From contig OY821746.1 in assembly GCA_963682055.1 (NCBI GenBank), forward strand, positions 19,519,992-19,583,991: a stretch of 64,000 bases of DNA, written 5' to 3'. This document shows positions 55,688 through 64,000 of this stretch, piece by piece. Positions within the stretch are counted from its first letter, which is position 1. Every line of letters begins with the position of its first letter. The DNA is from Primula veris (lineage: Eukaryota > Streptophyta > Magnoliopsida > Ericales > Primulaceae). The position numbers and the translations under genes are program-made. The notes beneath the pieces were generated by a model. That model did no database searches. It was not told where the DNA came from and saw nothing but the letters and a program-made list of their open reading frames with translations.

Positions 55688-57744
55688 TTTCCTTACGTTT
55701 GTCTGTTGACCCTTAATACATTCGACACATACATCAAAGTCTGTATAATCAAAGCGTTCAAGAATTACATCTAACACAAATCTTTATATTCTCCTTTTGG
55801 AGATTCTTACCAAGTGTTTGTGCAATATATTGACAGAATTGTCATTTAAAATTTTACGTTTTGTACCTCTTAATGTCGTTTGCAAGGTTTTATTAGATGA
55901 AGCATATGTATTCGGCATATTATACTTTATCATCCAAATAACTAGTCGCAACCAAAGTAAAATTAAGAAACAGAGTAAATTTCATATTCCCAAATGAATA
56001 AAAATAACCATAATTGTCTAAAATAGAAATAGAAACCAAATTACGAGTACTTGTTAAATTTTGCTTTCGAGAACAAGTAACGGATAGCATGTGTGCACTA
56101 CGGATCTACGGCAAACAAGATCAATATACAAAATAAATGGTATACTCAACACCACCAATCTCCAACTCCTTCCAGCATTTTTATGCATCGTCTCAGAAAT
56201 TTCTCAGGATTATTCCTTTTTTATGGAGAATAATCTGTTCAAATTGCATGGTATTTTGAACTCCAACTTGAAGCAACTTCTAAGATATGATGTTCTCAAA
56301 TAATTTTGCTAATCGGGGTAAACACAATACTATAAAGATAGTTTCCTATAGTATTTCACTTTAATTACCCTATGAAACAAATGAAAATAACTTCATAGGG
56401 ATCATATAGTTTAGTCACTTCGACAACTTTTTGGTGTTTTCCAAGCTGTATGTCAATTTACGAGTATAATCGATGAAAATTAAGGAAAAGCTTCCTCGTA
56501 AACATCTCCATAAACAGTAGAATTCCTGTAATCGTATATATGTTTACATATCATAATAGACCTCATCTAAATGAACAAATATCACCATTCACAAATGAAT
56601 GCACATCCATGAAACGTAATTACCTAGAATAAACAAGATCTTAGAACGGAAAAAAAAAAGGATTAAATCTTCAAACAAACTCCTAAAACAGTGTCTGGTT
56701 TTGCTTTCTGTTGGAAGCTCTCCATAAAAAATATGAATTGTAACATAAATTTCATCATGCAGAAGAGTTTAGGCTTGACAAGAATGTATTAATCCCTATC
56801 AACCAGGCAGTAGCTTTCAAACATGTACATCAGTACATGTAAGCGACTCTACATATGTAAGTGACTCTATATGCAATGTCATGTTTTTAAGCCCCAAACC
56901 CCATTATCCCTAGTGTTTCAAAACCTTGAGAAGTCAACTCCAACAACACCTTCATATACCAATTTCATTCAAATTCCCCAATTCACATAGCCTCTAAACA
57001 TCGAAACCATCTAATAGTAGAAAAGCCTTTTGAATCCACAAAAGGCTGTTTTCCTGCATCTCAGGACTTGAACAAGAGTCAGGATCTCAAATTAACTTTT
57101 TGCCAGATTTTTTAAACAACAGAAACTCATGTTATAGTTCAGATCCATAAGTTGTCCTAAAAGCATAGAACATCTCAATTCCAAGAGAAACTAAAACGAG
57201 ACGCCGACTTATTTTCTACCATATTGATTTGAATGCAGCCAATAACCAGGAAAATGATTTAAAAACAGAACAAACGTGTTGACTCATAAACATATAAACT
57301 AACCCACATTTATAGTTCAAGGCAACAATCAAATATACGCAATCAATCATCAAAACAATGTATTACTCAGAACGCTAAGTTGCCAAATGGACGACAGCAA
57401 CATGAGTACTGTAAGAATTAAAGCTGATCATATCTTACTACCGGTGCAGAACAGAAGAATTCCCAATGTAGTTCAAACTTCAAATAACAATCATTAGCAT
57501 CTCAATTTTAACCAAGAATTGGCTATATTTATACCACTATTTGCTTGTCTTATGGAAACATTAAATACCACACAAACTGATAAAACTCTGAACAATGCAG
57601 AAAATGGAAGAATTGGATACAATCCGAAAGTTACAGTTGAAAATGCAGGTTCATGGATACAACAGAAATATCATAAACACAATCATCAAGAGACTATGAA
57701 ATTACACCTCAAGTTTAAAAGAGTTGAAAGAGAGAGATCGAACA
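55688..57744. other. Intergenic, including the RCI2-like 3' flank
   Basis: No gene recognised between the inverted duplication and the RCI2-like stop codon. The last 200-300 bp before 57745 are probably its 3' UTR, since transcription comes from the right. Frames here are short and unlike any family I know. Confidence 0.5.
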
Positions 57745-60124
57745 TTAGGCAAGGGAATGGTAGTGATCTCCATGGCAGACATTGCGATCGGCAAACAGGA
57801 TTACATAAAGAGCATAAATCATCCCAGGTATGTATCCGAGAATAGTCAACACCAAGCATATCAAGAACTCAACCTACATCCAATCAACTCCACTTATATA
57901 ATAATGGGTGAAATAAACCAAAAGCCCGAAGAGTTTGGGCTAAAATAATAATCCTAGTCATTTTAATTGAAATATAATAGTCTCCGAGTTTCGAGGAAGC
58001 GGTGGAAAATTGAATTTGGTCCCAAGTTATAAATTTAGTGTTAAATTTAGTCCTGGTATTTAAAATCATTCCAAATTGTGATTGTAACAAGGAATCTTTA
58101 ATGTGAACAATTTAGTGTTAAATGCGGTTCTAGATTTGGTTACTACTATCTATCTGATTTGATTAAGTAAACAGCTTGTTAATACTAATTTCTATTAAAT
58201 TCAAATTTCACATTACCTAAAGGCATAAAGTAGCATCCTTACATTGTAACAATCAAAAAAGGAGTTCACACTATCAACCTAACAAATCTTGGGACCATAA
58301 ATTATTATGCCAAGGGTGGCAATATGATACGGTAGTATTATTATGAAATCCTTCAACGATAGGCCGATTGAAAACTATGATATAATAATTATCAAATGGC
58401 GTAAGCAGATTCAATAAGTGCTCATAAGGGCGAATAACTTAGACTAATTTTCACGTAAAGTGAAGGACAAACATACAAGTAACATTATCTTCAAGTTAGA
58501 GCATTGTTTCCATTTATGATCCTCAAAGTAATTTGCTAAGTTATTATATTCCGATAAGTACTATCAATCTGACTCAACTAAGTGAATATCTACTAGATGG
58601 TTAATTTCTAAATTAATTACGTTTCCATGTTACCTAAAGGAATACAGTAACATTATTCGATTTCAGTATTTCACTATCAAAATCTGGGTCAATTCTATCA
58701 ACTTTTAGATCTAGGGACCATAACTAAACTAATTAAAGGCACACGTAACAAATATATTTTTCGTTTAAAAAAAAAGGAAAACTTGTTAATAACATTTTCC
58801 AACTGATCTCAAGGTTTAGCTGAATTTCACAGTATCATTCTCACAATAACGGTCAAAATTGGGTCAACTCTATCAACTTACTAATTTTATAGGACCATAA
58901 CTTTAGTTTTCGAAAGTACAGGGGCCAGAAAGATTTTTTGTTGAAAATAAGTGGACAGCTTGTCAATAATACTTTCCAATTGGCTTCAAGGTTAGCTAAA
59001 TGAAAACAAAGCAAAATTCTCATAATTAACAATTAACAATCAAAATCAGGGTCAACTCTACCAAGTAAACAAATCTAGGGACCAAAACTTAACTGAGACT
59101 ATACTCGCCAGATAAAATATTTGCTAAAATCAAATGAACATCTTATAGGCAATAGTTTCTAAATGATTTCCAGTTTCCACGTTAGCTAAAAAAAGAGGAG
59201 CATTCTTAAAATATCCCCAAATATCTATTATAGAATTGATCATTTAAAATGAAGATGAACTTAGCTAATCTTCTGTATGGTTAAAATTAACAAATTATCT
59301 TAAATGGGAAAAAATATGTTAGTGTACTCTACTGTAGTGTTTAACGATTTAGATATTGGACTATCAATTTTAACAATTGAGGTAGCAAACTACGAAATTT
59401 ATAACAATTGAGGACCTACCGTTAAACAAAATGATGAAATTGCACTCACATTCTCTTAACTATCACACGGTAAGTTTAATTCTATCACCATTTGTCAAAA
59501 ATAGATCCCAAATGTGAGATATAGTGACTGCAATTTCGTCGATTTATGCTATTAGTCCCATAATTGGATGAAATTTCACAGTTTGGTACCTCAATTGTTA
59601 AAATTGGTAGTCCAGTACCTAAATCGTTAACCATTAGTAGTACAGTACACTAAACGTATTTTTTGCCTATCTTAAACTATCTTTTATAATAGCTATTTCT
59701 TGTGTTTTAAAAAAAGCTGCTGCAAGTGCTCTTATAACATCACCATCAAAATCGAGGTCGACTCTGTCAATTTAACAAAACTCGGGAACCATAGCAGTAC
59801 TAATTGAAAGTAGATGGATCAAAGAGAATATTGAAAGAAACTACAGGGACTTTCAGTGCAGAAGTTACTAAATGAAAGTAGATGTGGATCAAACAGTTGA
59901 ATTATGGAAGAAACTACAGGGACTTACAATTTAACAATCAAAATCGGGGTCGATTAGAAATCTAGAGACCATAAATGTTGTAAATGAAATTAGATGGATC
60001 AAAGAGAAAAATGGAAGAAACTAGAGGGACTTACGGTGCAACAGCCGCGGCGAAAGCAAACGCCAACAGGTGGAATCAATATCGCGCACAGAACCTCGCA
60101 CAGTATCTCGCAGTTACTCGCCAT
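57745..60124 (-). CDS. RCI2: RCI2/LTI6 (PMP3-like) small membrane protein, two exons
   Basis: Minus strand, exon 1 60124-60035 (30 codons), intron 60034-57874 (GTAAGT to GTAG), exon 2 57873-57745 (42 codons and stop): 72 residues. Exon 1 reads MASNCEILCEVLCAILIPPV then GVCFRRGCCT. Exon 2 opens VEFLICLVLTILGYIPGMIY then ALYVIL. These are the two membrane segments and the PP.GV, GC and GY.PG.IYA.Y motifs of the family. The tail FADRNVCHGDHYHSLA marks the longer-tailed plant subgroup. Family members sit in the plasma membrane or endomembranes and affect ion balance and membrane potential under cold and salt; that role is assumed here by homology. The intron site at CCT|V is phase 0. The 2.2-kb intron is unusually long for so small a gene. 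Confidence 0.93.
58270..59980 (-). repeat. Degenerate tandem repeats in the RCI2-like intron
   Basis: A phrase like TCTATCAACTTA..AAATCT then AGGGACCATAACT recurs near 58290, 58694, 58870, 59055, 59763 and 59950, within units of roughly 180 bp that also carry CTTGTTAATA and TTCCAATTG-like blocks. A 'GAAACTA(C/G)A then GGGACTTA' unit is repeated at 59840-60032 up to the donor site. Confidence 0.75.
59305..59667. mobile_element. Mutator-like MITE, exact 9-bp TSD
   Basis: TATCTTAAA is repeated exactly at 59296-59304 and 59668-59676. The ends are GGGAAAAAATATGTTAGTGT and, inverted, GGCAAAAAATACGTTTAGTG. The complementary arms extend about 100 bp (AACGATTTAG; TTTTAACAATTGAGGTA). 363 bp, non-coding. 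Confidence 0.87.
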
Positions 60125-60250
60125 GGTTTTTTTGTGTGTATATATCGATATAATTATATATATATATAGAGAGAGAGAGAGAGATTGTTTGCTTAATGTA
60201 GAAGAGTACAAATGCATCTAAAATATCTACACACCACCTACTAAATTAGT
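60125..60250 (-). promoter_or_regulatory. Leader/promoter of the RCI2-like gene with CT microsatellite
   Basis: Reading away from the ATG on the minus strand there is an A-rich leader, TATATCGATATAATTATATA-type sequence, and a (CT)n run at about 60167-60184. CT runs are common in plant leaders. No single TATA box can be chosen among several TA-rich candidates. Confidence 0.45.
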
Positions 60251-60431
60251 GATCATAAAATCGGTTTGACTTTCTTAACGGCCCCTTTGTTTCTATTATT
60301 TTATATATTGGTCCTTATGCTTTTAATTGATTTGTTGTTTATGATTTGGATATTTATATAAGTGACAAATGACAATTAATCAATTGTTATAATTCAAAAT
60401 CACATGAAAATCTAATTAATTCATATGATTT

Positions 60432-60563
60432 GGGTCCATTTGGTAACATATTTTTGAAAAAAAAATCATATCTTAAAAATCTGTATTTAGAAACTAAATA
60501 ATCAGACTGTCCAAACACCTACATTTTTTAAATCAGATAAAACAATATGTTTCCAAATGGACC
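60432..60563. mobile_element. Short inverted-repeat MITE
   Basis: The ends GGGTCCATTTGGTAACATAT and, inverted, GGTCCATTTGGAAACATATT pair well. ATTT flanks both sides. The terminus is of the GGG..TTTGG kind seen in hAT and Harbinger MITEs; I cannot decide between them. Confidence 0.65.
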
Positions 60564-61522
60564 ATTTATTGTTTATTCAGAGTCGGTAGCTTAACACACA
60601 CCTTTTTTAAAAACAAACTAACGAAAAAGTAAAAAAAAAAATATATTTATTTTGATCAATAGCGTCAAAAACTAGCATTCGGTCCCTCCCATATTACGAA
60701 AAAAATACTCATTAGGGGTGTGAAAAAAGTTATAGAAATATCGGTCTCTCCCATTTGGAATTCATGGTTCCATCACTAGCAGGACCAAAGTCATTAAAAT
60801 GGTATGAGTTTTCTTAAATGAAAAATGGTATTAAAAATCCAAATTGTAATCTTGATTACGGTTTATATTTTTGATAATTTTTTGTGGTTTGAGTTTTCTA
60901 AAAACTAAAATGATAACCGTGTAGTTTAAAGCACCTAATTTTCCTTTACTATAAGATTAAATGTAATTTACTCGTTAGATATGAAACACTGCTCATTTTT
61001 TTAGGTCGTTGGGAAATTCGTCCCTTATTAGAAAAATTATGAGGACCAAATTAAACTTATCCAAAAATTTGAGGATGATTGGTGTAGGTTGTCATGATTA
61101 GATCCTTGGATGCATGGAACTCGTGGAGTGATAACGTGTTCGTGACACGTAAATATATACCTGTTCGCCTTAAATTATAATAAATAATAAGAATATGTGT
61201 AATTTTACAATGTAAAATTAGTGTAATTAAATTATCGGATTTATAAATTTTAAAAGTTAATTAAATAGTTAACCTGTTAAATTATATGAATAATTTTTAA
61301 AATTTTAAATTCTAACATTTTAATTGCACTGAATTTGTGTTATAAAATTACACGCATTTTCATTCTTTTAGTACCGACTCTTTGTGATTGTTGTGTATGA
61401 GAGATTCAACAAAATGGGAAAGAGAGCCCCAAACTTCTCCCCAAAGGGGAGTACTTAAACCCATAATATTTGGGCCATTGGATATTAGGATACTAATAAA
61501 ATAAAAACACAAATTAACAAAT

Positions 61523-61560
<38 letters not shown>

Positions 61561-61625
61561 GATCTTCCTATCATTATAAAAATCAAAACAAAAATATAGA
61601 AACCTAGTTGTGACTAGCCTTAATT

Positions 61626-61663
<38 letters not shown>

Positions 61664-62675
61664 TTTACATTCAAACACAATATAAAATTAAATAAAAATA
61701 TAGAACTTAGTTGTGACTAAACTAAATTTAAATATTAAATTAAATTAAAAAAACAATTGAATGTAATGTTTTTTAATCCCGTTTAACACTTTCCCCGTGC
61801 TACACATAAAGGGACGTTACAGACATTTGTACAAGAGAAAGGAAAGTGACACAGTAAAGGAAGGAAAGAGTTTCTATCTAGTAAATTATCCTATGATAAT
61901 GTCTTTTATTAAGACCCTTCGATAGTTTACAGAAAACATCCAACGGTGTATAATTGAAGAGTCTGAGTACTCCACTAGAGGAGAGTCTATAAAGGAGAGT
62001 CTGACTCCCCTTTTGAACAAAGTGTCGCCATACATTCATAACTATAGGTACTCTTGGGAAATTAGTACTAAAATACTTTGATGCAAAATATAATTGTTTT
62101 TTTTCTTCATAAAATGATATTTGCCTCCACTCGAATGTGTTTGCTATTGGGTTTCAATAAATTTATGCGGATAACGATTCTGAAAAGAATTGCATAAATT
62201 ATATATATGAATAAAGTCATAAACTGTCTCAAAAATGTTAAATGATAAATATAGATGTTATTAGAGAGATACATCTGTTTCTTTCAACACAAAAGTCGTA
62301 ACTTTTTATTTAAAGTAAGTGTTGCCACGTCACATATATAATAATTAATTAATATAACAGACAAATAATAAATAGAATATATTTTATTAACACTTAATTA
62401 AACTGCGCTTATATTGAGTTATCAATAAGCCACGGATGATATATTATATTAGATTACACTCTCCAATTATCTATAAATAAGACAAAGTATACTCAAGTAG
62501 AAAATTATATGGTAAGATAAATGTTATTTGTCTGTCCAATACGGGATAATGCTAAAATCAAACAACACAATAAATAAATTTCTAACAATCACCCACTTGT
62601 AATAGCGTTATCATTACAATCTAAATAAATATATATTTTGGTGATTTTCCCAGCAATTATTGGGTCACCTTCAAC
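60564..62675. other. Intergenic with two TA microsatellites
   Basis: (TA)n runs lie at 61524-61557 and 61629-61659, each followed by similar sequence (CTAGTTGTGACTA; CTTAGTTGTGACTA), so a unit of about 100 bp containing the microsatellite seems duplicated. Nothing coding is recognised. Confidence 0.55.
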
Positions 62676-63175
62676 CCAGGTAGCACGCATATTTTAGTTT
62701 TTTTTTTTATTCTAACGTATCATCACGGCTACGGGTATAAGTAGTATATCGATAAATGGAGTATCGGTGACTTTTTTTATTGTTTGACCATGGTACGGCT
62801 TGAGTACGACACGGGTAAGGGATCGGTACGTCTCGGTTACTTTTTCGGTACGTTTTAGAATTTTAATTTTAATTTTTTTCATAAAATATAATGATGTGAA
62901 ATTTTTAAAATTAAGTGTGATGAATTTAATTAAATTTGTTTAGACACTGGTTATGAAAAAATTATATTAACGTTCACTAAAATATCTGTATAGAAGCCTA
63001 AATTGTATTAAAATTTATTAATTCTGTTATTTTAAAATTATAAATTTTAAATTAAATCGTATATATAAAAATAAATAATTTTTTTATTACCGTACCATAC
63101 CAAAATAATTCAACTTTTGTTATACAGCCTATCTGTATCGTACCGAGTACAATACTCGTATACGTACAACCTAGG
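62676..63175. mobile_element. hAT-like element related to the one at 12899
   Basis: CCTTCAAC (62668-62675) and CCTCCAAC (63176-63183) form an 8-bp duplication with one mismatch. The ends are CCAGGTAGCACGCATA and, inverted, CCTAGGTTGTACGTATACG. Terminal words (TA.GTTG.ACG.ATACG) and GTATCG-rich inner ends resemble those of 12899-14054. 500 bp, non-coding. Confidence 0.68.
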
Positions 63176-63467
63176 CCTCCAACACATTACCTTATAATTA
63201 ATTTTATTCTCTTTACAATCAATTGGAAAAATGTATGGAATGAGGCCATTTTTGTATTCTAAAGTACTCAATAGTGTAATTTTTTTTCTATTCTAAAGTT
63301 TGGAATAGTTCCCGTTTGTCTATCGGGTTAATATCATTAAAATAAAAGACAATTAACATAAATATATCATGCACATATTATATTAATAAAAATATACATT
63401 AAAATTTAAATTATCAAAAACATACATTCAATTAATAATTAATAAAAAATCCGATTCATCCCTCCTA

Positions 63468-63670
63468 ATTTATTTTTTTCTCTCTCTCCTCCTATCAGCT
63501 TCTCTCCGATCTATCTCTCATCTTTCTCTCTTCCTCCGATCTCTCTCCTCCTCCTTCTAACTCTCTCCGATCTCTCATCATTTCTATCTCTTTCCGATCT
63601 CTCTCATCATCATCCCTCTATTTTTTCGATTTTTTTCTTCTCCTCTATCTCTCTCTGATCTCTCTTTTTC
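63468..63670. repeat. CT-rich tract with CTCTCCGATCTCTC units
   Basis: About eight degenerate repeats of CTCTC(C)GATCTCTC. It may be a transcribed leader or part of a mobile element whose other end lies outside the window. Confidence 0.75.
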
Positions 63671-63700
63671 GTGAAAATTGATACGGACACATCTATCGAA

Positions 63701-63793
63701 ATGGATGGCAAGTGTGTACACGAAGATAGAAAACTCGATGTTGATGTCGACGGAGATGCGATCGTCAAGGAGAGGCCAACGACGACGACGTGA
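63701..63793 (+). CDS. Possible 30-codon small frame after the CT-rich tract
   Basis: MDGKCVHEDRKLDVDVDGDA begins at the first ATG after the CT-rich tract and ends in a Thr run before TGA. It is acidic and less AT-biased than its surroundings. No family is recognised. It may be the first exon or a leader frame of a gene, or chance. Confidence 0.25.
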   Translation: MDGKCVHEDRKLDVDVDGDAIVKERPTTTT

Positions 63794-63799
63794 TAGTTC

Positions 63800-64000
63800 G
63801 ATATCGGATTGGATTGTTAATTAGTGTATAATGTTGAAAAATAAGTGTATGAATGACGTGAAAAGGGTATGAAGTTGAAAATTATGTATATGAATTATGT
63901 AAATTGGGGTATGAAATTTGAAAATAAGGGTGAACTCTACGAATCAGGATATGAACTTTTGAAATAAGGGTATAAACGTTTGGAATAAGATTATGAAAAA
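63800..64000. repeat. Degenerate GAAAATAAGGGTATGAA-type repeats at the window edge
   Basis: Roughly nine copies of a 20-25 bp phrase (AATAAGGGTATGAA and variants). The tract is cut by the end of the window. Confidence 0.65.

Noticed and set aside
59984..60221. Plus-strand frames of 61 and 75 codons over RCI2 exon 1
   Set aside because: Antisense to the well-supported RCI2-like first exon and its leader.

Overview
The window is nuclear DNA from a flowering plant, most likely a eudicot. It is AT-rich, with GT-AG introns, plant-type retrotransposons (Ty1/copia, LINE) and many small DNA transposons (hAT, Mutator-like, Stowaway, pogo, CACTA-like). The two recognisable housekeeping genes are plant types: the translation factor eIF(iso)4G and an RCI2/LTI6 membrane peptide. 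The species cannot be named from the sequence alone.

Layout. 1-1.2 kb: a degenerate 21-bp minisatellite running into a T-rich tract. 1.3-4.0 kb: a decayed copia element on the minus strand, cut off by a 720-bp fold-back repeat. 5.5-6.1 kb: a tandem duplication. 6.1-11.1 kb: AT-rich intergenic DNA. 11.1-22.4 kb: eIF(iso)4G, nine coding exons and about 770 residues. Its 5.6-kb first intron is built from repeated internal duplications and carries a hAT-like element nested in another; two other introns hold small elements, and intron 3 appears to be GC-AG. 22.4-29.1 kb: intergenic, with a Stowaway-like element and the 3' end of a LINE. 29.2-55.7 kb: a cluster of five related copies of a small secreted glycine-rich protein gene. 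Two copies look intact, one has no ATG and two share frameshifts. The cluster has grown by tandem and inverted duplication and is full of nested insertions whose target-site duplications can be read: a hAT element that supplies the stop codon of copy 1, a CACTA-like element, a pol-less LTR element, a LINE, a pogo element, and a gag-only copia element containing an inverted solo LTR. 57.7-60.1 kb: an RCI2-like gene on the minus strand, two exons and 72 residues. 60.2-64 kb: microsatellites, small elements and a CT-rich leader-like tract.

The most unusual signal is in the LTRs of the copia-type family at 47-53 kb. Each LTR has six 14-bp near-palindromes whose spacing (about 21, 22 and 50 bp) is largely kept between two subfamilies, while the palindrome sequence has been replaced at all six positions. 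The next most interesting are the glycine-rich gene cluster with its 2.2-kb inverted duplication, and the pair of 21-bp arrays set in A- and T-rich flanks.

No tRNA, rRNA or CRISPR was seen. The two host genes are unrelated in function; the rest is best read as the history of a repeat-driven duplication locus.
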